This document shows positions 43,579-54,490 of a DNA stretch of 61,264 nt, piece after piece; the stretch's first letter is position 1; each line of letters opens with the position of its first letter. A program made the position numbers and the translations under genes. The stretch is from positions 1 through 61,264 of the forward strand of contig NZ_CANLZW010000028.1 of NCBI RefSeq assembly GCF_947495625.1. Direction: 5' to 3'. Under the pieces are notes generated by a model. The model searched no databases. It had not been told where the DNA came from and worked only from the letters and a program-made list of their open reading frames with translations. This DNA comes from an uncultured Cocleimonas sp. Its GTDB lineage: Bacteria > Pseudomonadota > Gammaproteobacteria > Thiotrichales > Thiotrichaceae.

Positions 43579-45111
43579 TTACACATTTGAAGCAGATTCA
43601 TCAGATTTATCTGACTTTTCTTCCGCTTCAGCTTCGGCAAACCATGGTGCACGTGCGGTCATGATTAACTTAGCAGCTTGCTCTTCATCTATACCTTCAA
43701 TTTCAACTAACTCATCAGTCGCTTGTTCCGCAAGGTCTTCCATCGTACAGATGCCTTTGCTGGCGAGTAGTTGCGCGAGTGCATTATTCATGCCTTTCAT
43801 TTCTAGAAGATCCTGAGCAGGCTTACCACCTTCTCCTGTTATCGCTAGTGCGAGTAGGGCGTTACGTGCTCTACTTCTTAATTCTTCGATAATTTCTTCA
43901 TCAAATTCTTCAATCTTTAAGAATTCTTCCATCGGCACATAAGCAACTTCATCAAGACTTGAGAAGCCTTCATCAACAAGTATGCTAGCCACTTCTTCAT
44001 CTACATCTAGTTTTTCTGCAAACAGAGAAACCATGATGCTTTGTTCGCTTTTACTTTTACTTTCGGCTTCTTCTTCACTCATAACATTGAGTGTCCAGCC
44101 TGTTAGCTTGCTTGCCAGACGTACGTTTTGTCCGCCTTTACCAATTGCTTGAGCAAGCATTTCTTCGTCAACACCGATATCCATGCTTTTCTTGTCTTCA
44201 TCGATAACAATCGATAAAACTTCAGCAGGCTGCATAGCGTTGATAACGAAACGTGCAATATCATCATCCCAGGGAATAATGTCTACACGCTCATTGTTCA
44301 TTTCATTCGTTACAGTCTGTATTCTAGACCCTCTCATACCAACACAAGCACCTACTGGGTCAAGATTTGGTACATTAGCTCTAACGGCAATCTTCGAACG
44401 AGATCCCGGGTCACGAGCGGCGCCCATGATATCGATTAGCTCTTGGCCAATCTCCGGCACTTCTAATTTTACAAGCTCAACCAGGAAGTCATCATCAATA
44501 CGACTAACGATTAGCTTTGGCCCGCCGCGTCCTTCTTCGTCAATTTCCTGAAGAATGCCGCGCATACGATCGCCCATTCGAGCCATCTCACGAGGAATCA
44601 TCATTTCACGAGGGATAATAGCTTCACTATTTTCACCAAGGTCTAATACGATGCCGCGTCTATCAACACGTTTAACTGTACCAAGTACCAGTTTCCCAAC
44701 GCTTTCCTGAAAAGCATCAGCAACCTTTTGACGTTCTGCGTGACGAACTTTCTGCATAATTACTTGCTTAGCGATTTGCGCAGTAATGCGTCCAAATTCA
44801 ATTGATTCAACAGGCTCTTCAAGGAATTCGCCAATTTCTAAGCCAAGCTTTCTATCATCTGCGTAGCTTTTTAAGATATGTCTTTCTGGTGATTCGAACT
44901 CTGGATCTTCATCATCCATTATTTGCCAGCGACGGAAGGTATCATAATCACCAGTTTCGCGATTAATATCTACACGGAAGTCTTGTTCTGCTCCATACTT
45001 TTTACGTGTGGCCGTTGCGATTGCAATTTCCACCGCCTCAAAAATGTCTTCTGCTTCGAGGTTTTTTTCGTTTGATACAGCATCAACAACGTATAGTATT
45101 TCTTTGCTCAT
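43579..45111 (-). CDS. nusA: Transcription termination/antitermination factor NusA
   Basis: 510 residues. The N-terminal RNA polymerase-binding domain (SKEILYVVDAVSNEKNL, AIATATRKKYG) is followed by S1 (LGTVKRVDRRGIVLDLGENSEAIIPREMMIPRE), two KH domains (GACVGMRGSRIQTVTNEMNNERVDII and LAQAIGKGGQNVRLASKLTGW) and two acidic C-terminal repeats (residues about 360-495), as in E. coli. It lies 17 bp downstream of rimP and 20 bp ahead of infB. Confidence 0.97.
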   Translation of the reverse strand: MSKEILYVVDAVSNEKNLEAEDIFEAVEIAIATATRKKYGAEQDFRVDINRETGDYDTFRRWQIMDDEDPEFESPERHILKSYADDRKLGLEIGEFLEEPVESIEFGRITAQIAKQVIMQKVRHAERQKVADAFQESVGKLVLGTVKRVDRRGIVLDLGENSEAIIPREMMIPREMARMGDRMRGILQEIDEEGRGGPKLIVSRIDDDFLVELVKLEVPEIGQELIDIMGAARDPGSRSKIAVRANVPNLDPVGACVGMRGSRIQTVTNEMNNERVDIIPWDDDIARFVINAMQPAEVLSIVIDEDKKSMDIGVDEEMLAQAIGKGGQNVRLASKLTGWTLNVMSEEEAESKSKSEQSIMVSLFAEKLDVDEEVASILVDEGFSSLDEVAYVPMEEFLKIEEFDEEIIEELRSRARNALLALAITGEGGKPAQDLLEMKGMNNALAQLLASKGICTMEDLAEQATDELVEIEGIDEEQAAKLIMTARAPWFAEAEAEEKSDKSDESASNV

Positions 45112-45128
45112 AGTTTCTTTTTCAACCT

Positions 45129-45572
45129 TTAGTCCAGAACCAATCTGGCTCTATCAATGGATTCAAACGGAATTTCAAATTCTGTATTATCTACTTTGAT
45201 TGTTACAAAGTTCTCATCGGCGCTGACCAATGAGCCTTTAAAATTTCTTCTTTCTTCAATTGGTGTTCTGGTTCTGATTTTTAACGAATCACCAATGTAG
45301 TCCTGGTACTGATCAGCAGTAAACAAAACTCTATCCATGCCCGGAGATGATATCTCCAGAATATAAGCTACTGGAATAATATTCTCAACATCAAGTACTG
45401 CTCCAAGTTGTCTGCTTACAGTTGCGCAATCATCTACGCTAATGCCGCCTTCTTTTTCAATAAACACTCTAAGAAGTGCACTTTCACTATGAGGGCGATA
45501 CTCGTATCCCCAAAGTGTGAAGTCTAAGCCTTCAACTGTATTTTTGACTAAATTATTTAATGCAGTTTGCAC
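45129..45572 (-). CDS. rimP: Ribosome maturation factor RimP
   Basis: 147 residues. Typical pattern: LRVFIEKEGGISVDDCATVSRQLGAVLDVENIIPVAYILEISSPGMDRVL, then a C-terminal SH3-like domain. It helps S12 and central-domain proteins bind during 30S assembly. It follows the initiator tRNA and its terminator, so the protein operon probably starts from a promoter between 45573 and 45651 or by read-through. Confidence 0.94.
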   Translation of the reverse strand: MQTALNNLVKNTVEGLDFTLWGYEYRPHSESALLRVFIEKEGGISVDDCATVSRQLGAVLDVENIIPVAYILEISSPGMDRVLFTADQYQDYIGDSLKIRTRTPIEERRNFKGSLVSADENFVTIKVDNTEFEIPFESIDRARLVLD

Positions 45573-45651
45573 AATGCTTCCTTATGTTTCCCTTGTTGGC
45601 GCGAGCTTACTTGGTTCGGTTTTTCTTGAGTTTTCTAGTAGTGTAAATAAT

Positions 45652-45682
45652 AAAAAAGCCCCGTTAAAACGGGGCTTTTTTA
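45652..45682 (-). terminator. Terminator after the initiator tRNA gene
   Basis: AAAAAAGCCCCG, loop TTAAAA, CGGGGCTTTTTT. Strong in both directions. It lies about 40 bp past the tRNA 3' end on the minus strand and 80 bp before rimP. Confidence 0.9.
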
Positions 45683-45720
45683 TTATGAAAATAACGTCGA
45701 AATAGTTACTTTCCTGAATT

Positions 45721-45797
<77 letters not shown>

Positions 45798-45810
45798 TCA
45801 GAGGAGGGAA

Positions 45811-45839
45811 ATTATAGGGATACTTATTTGTAATATCAA
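45811..45839 (-). promoter_or_regulatory. Sigma-70 promoter of the initiator tRNA
   Basis: On the minus strand TTGATA, a 17-base spacer, TATAAT; the -10 ends 13 bp before the tRNA. A textbook promoter. Confidence 0.85.
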
Positions 45840-45937
45840 GCAATACTTTTAAGAAACTCTTATTTAATTAAAACTAATTACGTAACCGTTGATAGATCAG
45901 TTGTCAGGCGTCATTTACATCAAAAAATAAATCTAAA

Positions 45938-46522
45938 TTACAAGTTCTGAGCAATTAATTCTTCGAGTTTATCTTCGCTTAAGTAACCCGAGAAAACATG
46001 CAGGATTTTTTGCTCCGGACTTATCAAGACACTATAGGGTAGAGCACCATCAGGGTTACCATAACTATTCACAACGTTATAGGCGTCTTCTGTGCCATAG
46101 GTGATAGGATAATTAACCCCAATTTCTTTGGCATAAGACAAAACATCGTCTTTATCTTCTATGGCAACGCCTAAAAAGGTAAATGGCTTATCTTTATATT
46201 TTTCCTGCGTTTTAATAAACCCGGGCATTTCTGCGCGACAAGGTGGGCACCATGATGCCCAGAAGTTTAATAGCACCAGCTTACCTTTATAGTCTGCCAG
46301 TTTTACAGGGCCGTTTTCGCTAGCTAATGTAAAAGCAGGTGCGGTTTTACCTACCATGCCTTTAGTAAAAGCTGGCGGGTTATGACCTAATGTTTTCTCT
46401 ATTAAGAATACTATTGAGGAACCTTCACCAAATAATTTTTTATGAACATCATTTTTAACGGCATAAGCACTGGCAAAACCTAAGAATAGAAATGTCGCTA
46501 TGATAATGGGTAGTTTTTTCAT
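45938..46522 (-). CDS. TlpA/ResA-type periplasmic thiol-disulfide oxidoreductase
   Basis: 194 residues. N-terminal signal peptide or anchor ([19 protein letters not shown]), then a thioredoxin fold with active site [17 protein letters not shown] and the cis-proline region [17 protein letters not shown]. It keeps client cysteines reduced, for example in cytochrome c haem attachment, and draws electrons from a DsbD-type protein. It follows dsbD by 22 bp, so the two are probably one operon. Confidence 0.9.
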   Translation of the reverse strand: MKKLPIIIATFLFLGFASAYAVKNDVHKKLFGEGSSIVFLIEKTLGHNPPAFTKGMVGKTAPAFTLASENGPVKLADYKGKLVLLNFWASWCPPCRAEMPGFIKTQEKYKDKPFTFLGVAIEDKDDVLSYAKEIGVNYPITYGTEDAYNVVNSYGNPDGALPYSVLISPEQKILHVFSGYLSEDKLEELIAQNL

Positions 46523-46544
46523 ACTGGCTCTTTGAGTCGGTGAC

Positions 46545-49028
46545 TTATTGGACTGTCTTTAAAAATTCCTGAACATGACTGTTGAAAGGATCAGCCTTCA
46601 TTTCGCCAACAATACGGTAAGGTAAATTTTCTTTGCTGTTCTTATCGAAGAATAGAATGCCTGGAGGCCCAAATAAACCAAACTTCTTTAATAGTGCTTT
46701 ATCTAAGTCATCATTTGGCGTGACATCAGCTTGTAGTAATACGGTATCTTTTAACGATTCAATCACATTCTTATCGGTAAAAGTGCCGTGCTCCATTTCT
46801 TTACAGGAAATACACCAGTCAGCGTAGAAATCCAGCATCACGGTCTGACCTTGTTGTTTCGCTAAACTTAAAGCCTGATCAAGACCTTCTATGCCTTTGA
46901 TTTGTCTAAAGTTGAGCTTTTGCTCAACTGCTGCAACTTGTGAGCCACCGCCAACGAAAGTTCCTTTTAACGGTTGGATTAAACTGCCATTACCACTAGC
47001 TGCACCTATTAATAGCATCGCACCATAAAGCAGAGTGACTAAACCAGATGCTTTAAAGAAGCGTTTCCAGCCAGTACTTGCTTCATTAAGTGCATCAAGA
47101 CCACCCATGTAGATACCAGTGAAGATTGCAAGAATACCTGAAAGCAGAACAACAACTGGCATTGGAACAACACGTTCTAGCATCCAGATCGCAAGTGCCA
47201 GCATCATAATTCCGAAGCCTGCTTTAACCTTGTCCATCCAGGCGCCAGCTCTTGGTAAAATCTTACCTGCTGAAGTACCTATAATAAGAAGAGGAACACC
47301 CATGCCGAGGCCGAGTGCAAATAATGATAATCCACCCAACACCACATCTTTAGTCTGCGCGATATAAATTAAAGCGCCTATAAGTGGGGCGGTGACACAT
47401 GGGCCAACGATCAGCGCAGATAACAAACCCATGATGCCAGCATTCAACATACTGCCACCAGATTGACTATTACTGATATTGGTTAGCTTGCTCTGAATAC
47501 TCGCGGGCATTTGTAATTCGTAGAAGCCAAACATGGCAAGCGATAGCAAAACAAACAAGCCTGCGAATGCGCCAATCACCCAGGGGTTTTGTAAGGCAAC
47601 CTGAAGGTTCTCTCCACTCAATGCCGCAATCACCCCGACAATGGCATAGGTTGAAGCCATTGCTAATACATAAGAAAGCGATAAGAAGAATGATTTACGC
47701 GTGCTGTTATCGCTACCTTGTCCAGCAATAATGCCAGATAGAATAGGGATCATCGGGAAAACACATGGCGTAAACGTCAATGCAAGACCAGCGAGGAAGA
47801 ATGTAAACAGAACCACTAAGAAACTATCGGTAAGTAGTTTATTTACAAAGCCATCTTGTGCAGAAACTTTCTGTGATGGAGAGTCAGTTGCAGCGACTGC
47901 CGTTGTGTTATCCGTTTTTACTGCAACAGTATTTTCAGTTGATGCGGAATTGCTATCTCCAGCATTAGTGTTTGTAGATGAGCCCGTTGAAGCAATTGCA
48001 GCTGGTGCATTTGCAAGACTTACCTTTTGTGTTTTATGTTGTGGTGGATAGCAAATGCCCGTTAGTTTTGAACAACCTTGATAGGTTGTTTTAACCGTAA
48101 CTTCATCCGCGCTACCCGTAAATGGTACTTTTACATCGAATGGCTTGTTATAGATAACGATATCGCCAAAGTATTGGTCGTGTTCTTCTTTGCCTTTTGG
48201 TAGAGCAATTTTATTTAAAGTAACGCCAGATGCTGGCTCAATAATTTCAAACTTAATTTTATGTTGATAAAGGTAATGACCTTTTAGAATGTCCCAGCGT
48301 GCATTTAAGGTCTGTTTGTCGGTAGCAGTTATATCAAAGCCAAATGCTTCATCGGGATGAAGTGGTTCATTAGGCGCATCAATCCCGGTAATACCCAACT
48401 CATCAGCCAGGCTTAAACCCGCTTTGGGTGCTTTGTCAGAAAGAGGAATTGGCGCAATAGAAGAAGAGGCTGTAGGTGTAAATAAATCTGTTGCAGGCGC
48501 AGTTAATGAAAGTGTTTTTTCAGTCTTTGCTTCATCCGCTTTGGCGATAGCCGCAGCGGGTAAAGCCGCCAGCTTTAGTGCTAGCGTTTTCTTTTGTGGA
48601 GGATAACAAACACCAATATCAGCGCAACCCTGAGATTTAGTCTTTAGTGATAACTCAGTTGCAGATGAAACAGAAGCATCACGAATCAGTGGAATTTGAA
48701 CATCAATTTTAGTGCGATAGGTTTCTACTTTGCCAAAACCCGGATCGTCTTTTATTTTGCCCTTAGGAAACGTAGGCTCACCCAAAGTAATGCCGGGTGT
48801 TGTGCTTTCAAACGAAAAACGCTTGCGGTACATATAGTATCCGTCAGCGATATTCCATGTGGCCGTTAAGCTTTCCGGAGAACTACTCGATAATGACGGA
48901 CTAAAAGCCTCATCAGGTGGTAGTAAATCTTCAGGATTCGCTGCATATGTATTTAATGATACAAACAGCAATATGATTGATGTTAGTGACTTTAGGGAAC
49001 ATGCACTATGAAAAATTTTCTTTAACAT
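46545..49028 (-). CDS. dsbD: Thiol:disulfide interchange protein DsbD with duplicated N-terminal domain
   Basis: 827 residues against about 565 in E. coli. A signal peptide (to about YAA) is followed by two copies of the periplasmic alpha domain. Copy one spans about 32-155 with cysteines C135 and C141 ([11 protein letters not shown]). Copy two spans about 222-345 with C319 and C326 ([12 protein letters not shown]). Then comes a Thr/Ser/Asn linker, the eight-helix membrane domain ([29 protein letters not shown]) and a C-terminal thioredoxin domain with [11 protein letters not shown]. It carries electrons from cytoplasmic thioredoxin to periplasmic clients such as the downstream TlpA-like protein. 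The tandem alpha domains are the odd feature. Confidence 0.93.
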   Translation of the reverse strand: MLKKIFHSACSLKSLTSIILLFVSLNTYAANPEDLLPPDEAFSPSLSSSSPESLTATWNIADGYYMYRKRFSFESTTPGITLGEPTFPKGKIKDDPGFGKVETYRTKIDVQIPLIRDASVSSATELSLKTKSQGCADIGVCYPPQKKTLALKLAALPAAAIAKADEAKTEKTLSLTAPATDLFTPTASSSIAPIPLSDKAPKAGLSLADELGITGIDAPNEPLHPDEAFGFDITATDKQTLNARWDILKGHYLYQHKIKFEIIEPASGVTLNKIALPKGKEEHDQYFGDIVIYNKPFDVKVPFTGSADEVTVKTTYQGCSKLTGICYPPQHKTQKVSLANAPAAIASTGSSTNTNAGDSNSASTENTVAVKTDNTTAVAATDSPSQKVSAQDGFVNKLLTDSFLVVLFTFFLAGLALTFTPCVFPMIPILSGIIAGQGSDNSTRKSFFLSLSYVLAMASTYAIVGVIAALSGENLQVALQNPWVIGAFAGLFVLLSLAMFGFYELQMPASIQSKLTNISNSQSGGSMLNAGIMGLLSALIVGPCVTAPLIGALIYIAQTKDVVLGGLSLFALGLGMGVPLLIIGTSAGKILPRAGAWMDKVKAGFGIMMLALAIWMLERVVPMPVVVLLSGILAIFTGIYMGGLDALNEASTGWKRFFKASGLVTLLYGAMLLIGAASGNGSLIQPLKGTFVGGGSQVAAVEQKLNFRQIKGIEGLDQALSLAKQQGQTVMLDFYADWCISCKEMEHGTFTDKNVIESLKDTVLLQADVTPNDDLDKALLKKFGLFGPPGILFFDKNSKENLPYRIVGEMKADPFNSHVQEFLKTVQ

Positions 49029-49508
49029 AAAAGCGTTATCTTGTTTATTTAAGATTTTTTCGAGTTAAATACAACCCCATAAAAATCTAATTTATTGTTC
49101 AAAGGGATAGTAATCGGTATCCCAACTCTATGAGTCATTGATAGTGATCAAAGTATCAAACAGACCGATTTTCTAGCGGTAGCTGCCTCTATTTGTCATC
49201 ACCGGCGTTTTTCACAGTACAATTTCCGGCATAGATTCCAGCTTAATACGTTTTATAACAGAGTCATGGATGCAATAAAAGTATGCGAACTAGTAACACT
49301 GCTTATGGAAAACCTGCATTATAACGCCAATGCTATTCATCTATAAAATCAAAAAGGTCAACGTTACTAATAATTAATGAAAGCACTCAGTGGTAATTTG
49401 ATGGTGCCAACTGCCATTTGAATAAAAAAATGCCTAAAAGTAGGGGGGTGACATTAATTAAGTAGCTATATTAGCAACAAATTAGCCCAATAACAGAACC
49501 AGCAGTAA
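49029..49508. other. 480-bp intergenic region between dsbD and the H-NS-like gene
   Basis: No gene seen. It holds a small hairpin GGGATA/TATCCC at 49104-49123, an AT-rich stretch expected to contain the dsbD promoter, and one G-rich repeat at 49424-49452. No recognised RNA or attachment site. Confidence 0.5.
49424..49452 (+). repeat. G-rich dispersed repeat, short form (copy 11)
   Basis: ATAAAAAATGCC then TAAAAGTAGGGGGGTGAC, preceded by CCATTTGA. The CCATTTRAT context also precedes copies at 54491, 60236 and 61166. It lies 57 bp past the stop of the H-NS-like gene. Confidence 0.85.
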
Positions 49509-49832
49509 TTAGAGAATAATCAATAAATCCTCTAATTTCCCTTTATCTCCAATGAAGTCCTGAACCCATTTGGGTTTTTTCCCACGACCACTCCATGTTT
49601 CATTAAAATCATCTGGGTTTCTGTATTTTGCTTTAACAAATCCTATCTGCGTTTTGTTTTTATTATTCACAATTTCATCCAGACTAAAGCCGGCTTCAGC
49701 CGCCATCGCTTCCATTTGTTCTTTTAACGCAAGCTTTTCAGCCTTTCTTGCCTTATTTATATATTTGGGTAATTCACTATGAAGAAAAATCAGTTCTTCA
49801 AGATTTAATTCATTTAAATCAATGGTTTTCAT
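49509..49832 (-). CDS. H-NS family nucleoid protein
   Basis: 107 residues. N-terminal coiled-coil oligomerisation region (LNLEELIFLHSELPKYINKARKAEKLALKEQMEAMAAEAG) and the C-terminal AT-hook-like DNA-binding motif AKYRNPDDFNETWSGRGKKPKWVQDFI. This is the type found in beta- and gammaproteobacteria outside enterobacteria. It binds AT-rich, often foreign, DNA and would be expected to silence regions like the accessory block to the right. It is a single gene with its own promoter. Confidence 0.93.
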   Translation of the reverse strand: MKTIDLNELNLEELIFLHSELPKYINKARKAEKLALKEQMEAMAAEAGFSLDEIVNNKNKTQIGFVKAKYRNPDDFNETWSGRGKKPKWVQDFIGDKGKLEDLLIIL

Positions 49833-49962
49833 AACTTATATCCAAATTCTCTTAAAAGGCTCGTAAAGGTTTAAATGATATTACTATTGAAGTAACGCCT
49901 TTTATAACTATATTGAAACAAAGGTATTAATTAAAATTACCCTTCTATATTGTGGAGTATCC

Positions 49963-50505
49963 ATGCGTTCGACTACTATTTTTGCCATTCTGTTTTTAGT
50001 TATTCCCATCGCAGAAATCTACTTTCTGATAAAAGTTGGCGAAGTCATCGGCGCACTACCGACCATCATACTGGTGGTTTTAACCGCTGTTATTGGTGCA
50101 GGACTATTGCGCCAACAGGGTTTATCAACACTCGCACGATTTCAGCAAAACATGTCTCAGGGTAAAATTCCTGCGCAGGAAATGGTCGAAGGGATCATCC
50201 TTGCCGTTGGTGGCGCATTATTAATGACACCGGGTTTTGTCACCGACACTATTGGCTTCTTATGTTTGCTGCCTTTTAGTCGTCAATATATTGCCAGTAA
50301 TATTATGAAAAGATCCGCAATGAAAGTAACTGCCAGTATGGGCGGATTCGGTGCAGGCTTTAATGGACAACCAGGTTCCCCATTCGACTCAGATGGTGCT
50401 AATGCTGATATTGTAGAAGGTGAATATACCGTCGTAAAAGACGGAGAAATCCATCAAGAAACCATCGTCATCAGCAATGAAAAAAAGCCTGATAGAGATA
50501 ATTAA
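49963..50505 (+). CDS. fxsA: FxsA family membrane protein
   Basis: 180 residues. Hydrophobic N-terminal segments TTIFAILFLVIPIAEIYFLIKVG and LPTIILVVLTAVIGAGLLRQQG, then GKIPAQEMVEGIILAVGGALLMTPGFVTDTIGFLCLLP, the FxsA signature. The C-terminal tail is cytoplasmic and glycine-rich. In E. coli, FxsA is named for suppression of phage T7 exclusion by F PifA. It is commonly placed directly upstream of groES, as here. Confidence 0.92.
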   Translation: MRSTTIFAILFLVIPIAEIYFLIKVGEVIGALPTIILVVLTAVIGAGLLRQQGLSTLARFQQNMSQGKIPAQEMVEGIILAVGGALLMTPGFVTDTIGFLCLLPFSRQYIASNIMKRSAMKVTASMGGFGAGFNGQPGSPFDSDGANADIVEGEYTVVKDGEIHQETIVISNEKKPDRDN

Positions 50506-50526
50506 GCAAATAATTCACAAATTTCC

Positions 50527-50554
50527 CTTGAAATACTAAAAACTGACCCTATCA
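50527..50554 (+). promoter_or_regulatory. Sigma-32-like heat-shock promoter of groESL
   Basis: CTTGAAA (50527-50533), 13 bases, CCCTATCA (50547-50554), close to the consensus CTTGAAA-N11-16-CCCCATNT. The CIRCE operator begins directly after it. Confidence 0.75.
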
Positions 50555-50581
50555 TTAGCAGTCCCTGATCGAGAGTGCTAA
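50555..50581. promoter_or_regulatory. CIRCE operator (HrcA site)
   Basis: TTAGCAGTC, nine bases, GAGTGCTAA. The right half is perfect and the left half has one change from TTAGCACTC. It overlaps the expected transcript start of groESL, so HrcA (not in this window) would repress. Confidence 0.9.
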
Positions 50582-50650
50582 TGCATACTCGATGAGCCAA
50601 ATTAAACATTACATAAATTTAATTAAAATTTACATTTAAAGGAGTTACAC

Positions 50651-50941
50651 ATGACTATTCGTCCTCTACACGACCGTGTTTTAGTACGTCCGACTGAAGA
50701 AGAAAAAGTGTCTGCTGGTGGAATCATCATTCCAGATAGCGCAAACGGAGAAAAACCAAACACAGGCGAAATCATTGCAGCTGGTAACGGCAGAATCACA
50801 GATTCTGGTGACGTTCGCGCAATGGACGTAAAAGTTGGCGACAAAGTTTTGTTCGGTCAATACTCAGGTCAAGCCGTAAAAGTTGAAGGTGAAGACTTAA
50901 TAATGATGAAAGAAGAAGACATCCTAGGTGTTGTAGCTTAA
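50651..50941 (+). CDS. groES: Co-chaperonin GroES
   Basis: 96 residues, the standard length. [45 protein letters not shown] contains the mobile loop that docks on GroEL. AAAGGAG precedes the ATG. It is under combined sigma-32-like and CIRCE control and lies 148 bp upstream of groEL. Confidence 0.98.
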   Translation: MTIRPLHDRVLVRPTEEEKVSAGGIIIPDSANGEKPNTGEIIAAGNGRITDSGDVRAMDVKVGDKVLFGQYSGQAVKVEGEDLIMMKEEDILGVVA

Positions 50942-51062
50942 TAAAGCTTCCCGCTAAATCATTATTTAATATTAAAAAAAAGCTTTCGAGCTTTTCAAAC
51001 AGAATTAACCTAACTGCTTAGATTGCACTTAAATCTATTTAAATATTATTTAGATTAACTAA

Positions 51063-52730
<1,668 letters not shown>

Positions 52731-52742
52731 ATTTCAATAGTC

Positions 52743-52844
52743 TTTTTGCTCAATCTCGGCGTTGGGCATTTGACTACAAACCCTCACGTACTCAAGTACG
52801 CTTCGGTCTTGTAGCCAAATCCCCGCCTTGATCTTGAGCAAAAA
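52743..52844. repeat. Large imperfect palindrome downstream of groEL
   Basis: Arms of about 36 bp: the left begins TTTTTGCTCAATCTCGGCG (52743) and the right ends GCCTTGATCTTGAGCAAAAA (52844). The apex has its own stem CGTACT/AGTACG (52787-52800). The middle of the arms, TTTGACTACAA and TTGTAGCCAAA, also pairs. This looks like an intergenic repeat (REPIN-like) rather than the groEL terminator, which lies just after it. Confidence 0.75.
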
Positions 52845-52886
52845 TCCTGCTTGAAATATCTGTCGGATACATTTTAGTATCTACCT

Positions 52887-52918
52887 AAAAAGGGACGCAA
52901 TTTGCGTCCCTTTTTTTT
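52887..52918 (+). terminator. Rho-independent terminator of groESL
   Basis: AAAAAGGGACGCAA, TTTGCGTCCC and a run of eight T. Confidence 0.92.
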
Positions 52919-52953
52919 AGTCTTTTTTAGTTTATTAACCAATAATAGGTTTA

Positions 52954-52982
52954 TTGACAGACCCATATTTAGGTGTTAATAT
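52954..52982 (+). promoter_or_regulatory. Sigma-70 promoter of the XRE/ImmA pair
   Basis: TTGACA (52954-52959), 17 bases, TAATAT (52977-52982). About 78 bp upstream of the regulator gene. Confidence 0.75.
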
Positions 52983-53060
52983 ATAACCATAATAATAAGA
53001 TGAGTTTTGTTGTTTGTTCAAAGACAGCAAAAATGAGGGGAGAGTAGCAAGGAGATAATA

Positions 53061-53411
53061 ATGATTACTTTATTTGGAAAAATGCTTCGTAAGTTAAGAA
53101 TTGATAAAGATGTAGTTTTAGGTGAAATGGCTCAAAGTATAGGTTTTTCTAGTGCTTATCTTTCTTCCGTTGAAAATGGAAAAAAGAAAATCACTGATGA
53201 TTTGATTTATAAGGTAACTGAGTACTTTTCTCTTAGTAACGAAAAGATTGAAGAGCTAAAGCAGGCTGCATTAGATTCACCTGTCTCAGTCAAGATAGAT
53301 CTCAGTAATTCTGTTGATGATGAGAGAGCTTTAGTCGGTGCTTTTGCAAGGAAAATAGGTGATTTATCAGAGGATGATAAGTCTGATTTTTGGGAAATAT
53401 TGAATCGATAA
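53061..53411 (+). CDS. XRE-family transcriptional regulator
   Basis: 116 residues. N-terminal helix-turn-helix: LRKLRIDKDVVLGEMAQSIGFSSAYLSSVENGKKKITDDLIYKVTEYF. The C-terminal part is short and acidic (DDERALVGAFARKIGDLSEDDKSDFWEIL). AAGGAGA precedes the ATG. The next gene, 26 bp on, encodes an ImmA/IrrE metallopeptidase; such pairs are usually a repressor and the protease that cleaves it, controlling a mobile element, or a toxin-antitoxin-like stress switch. Confidence 0.87.
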   Translation: MITLFGKMLRKLRIDKDVVLGEMAQSIGFSSAYLSSVENGKKKITDDLIYKVTEYFSLSNEKIEELKQAALDSPVSVKIDLSNSVDDERALVGAFARKIGDLSEDDKSDFWEILNR

Positions 53412-53437
53412 GGAAGTTGAATCGATAAGGAAGTTAT

Positions 53438-54001
53438 ATGGCTAATAAAGGCTTTAAAGTAAAACCTAGAACTACTAAGAATATAAGAGCTATATCTCAA
53501 GGTTTCAAGGATGTACTAAAAATAAAAAAGAGTTACTTTCCTATTGTTAAGGTAGTTGAACTTTTACATCAGAAAGGGATTATTGAGTTGGAAATAGTGG
53601 CAGTTGAGGAAATGGCTAATGAGTATGGACTTTCTTACCCTAAAAAAGGCTTAATAAAAATAAGGGAAGATGTATATGATAAAGCAGTGAAAGGTGATGG
53701 TTTCGGTCGTTTTACCATTGCTCATGAAATGGGACATTTTATGCTGCATAGAAAAGAAACTGCATATGCTAGAAGCTCAACACGGGATCATAAAACTTTT
53801 GAAGATTCTGAGTGGCAGGCTAATAAGTTTGCTCAAGAGTTATTGATAGACATCAGGGAAATAAGTTCAGAGATATCTATGTATGAAATAGAACAAAAGT
53901 TTGGGGTCTCAGGAGCTTCTTCGAAAATAGCACGAGACGCATTAGTAAGAGAGGGACTTATAAAAATGCCCCTTCATAAAAGGGGCATTTATAGGAAGTA
54001 A
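53438..54001 (+). CDS. ImmA/IrrE-family metallopeptidase
   Basis: 187 residues. Zinc motif H96-E97-x-x-H100 in FTIAHEMGHFMLH, with later EWQANKFAQELLI giving the third ligand region, and a C-terminal winged segment (FGVSGASSKIARDALVREGLI). The family cleaves or removes XRE-type repressors. A hairpin lies within its last codons (53964-53990). Start at the ATG after AAGGAAG. Confidence 0.87.
   Translation: MANKGFKVKPRTTKNIRAISQGFKDVLKIKKSYFPIVKVVELLHQKGIIELEIVAVEEMANEYGLSYPKKGLIKIREDVYDKAVKGDGFGRFTIAHEMGHFMLHRKETAYARSSTRDHKTFEDSEWQANKFAQELLIDIREISSEISMYEIEQKFGVSGASSKIARDALVREGLIKMPLHKRGIYRK
53964..53990 (+). terminator. Hairpin inside the end of the ImmA/IrrE gene
   Basis: Perfect 11-bp stem AAATGCCCCTT / AAGGGGCATTT with a 5-base loop. 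The stop codon follows 9 bp after it. There is no long T-run, so it may be a weak terminator or mRNA-stability element built into the coding sequence. Confidence 0.55.
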
Positions 54002-54143
54002 AGATAATAGGAAAGTGAAAAGGTAAACAGAACGTACCAAAATCCACCATTCCAAACATATTACTTTCTTAGTTGGCGCTTTAAAGTATATAGCATGTAC
54101 GGTTGGTTTGTCTAATTCGTTCTACGAGAAGAGGACTTTGCAA

Positions 54144-54269
54144 TGAAAATTTGTAGATTTCCCAGGGCTGTACATGTTTCTTCGTATCTAAGGTTTCGAT
54201 TAGGTAGATGGGAACGAGTGTGTGAACACTGCAGAACATATCCTGGTCAGCTAAGCTTATTTCGATAAG
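54144..54269 (+). CDS. Small 41-residue protein with CxxC, hypothetical
   Basis: It starts ATG with GAAGAGGA about 8 bases ahead and ends in TAA just before a strong terminator at 54273-54308. The protein begins MKICRFPRAVHVSSYLRFR and has a WERVCEHCRTYPG segment; it is basic and aromatic, with a CEHC pair that may bind metal. No family named. The good ribosome-binding site and the dedicated terminator argue for a real gene, but it may also be the coding-like part of a small RNA. Confidence 0.45.
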
Positions 54270-54272
54270 TAG

Positions 54273-54308
54273 AAATAAAGGAGTCTATTGTTAGGCTCCT
54301 TTATTTTG
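54273..54308 (+). terminator. Terminator after the 41-residue gene
   Basis: AATAAAGGAG (54274-54283), 12-base loop, CTCCTTTATT (54296-54305), followed by TT. Can work in both directions. Confidence 0.82.
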
Positions 54309-54377
54309 ATCAAAAAAGTTATGTTTGTTTACATTATTTCACGTGAATAATTGATGTCAAAACGCGGTAACCAGGGC

Positions 54378-54462
54378 TAGGTCGGATAAGGAACGTCATC
54401 CCACATTTCTTTCCAATTGCACATGCTCATGTCGGATGGCACTACGTTTATCCGAGCTACAG
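54378..54462. repeat. REPIN-like inverted repeat pair (CGGATAA family)
   Basis: Left arm TAGGTCGGATAAGGAACGTC, right arm, read on the minus strand, GTAGCTCGGATAAACGTAG...CCATCCGAC. Each arm is a REP-like palindrome and the right one carries the GTAG head of RAYT-mobilised REPs. Confidence 0.75.
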
Positions 54463-54490
54463 GTCATTTTTGAATTAAAACTCCATTTAA

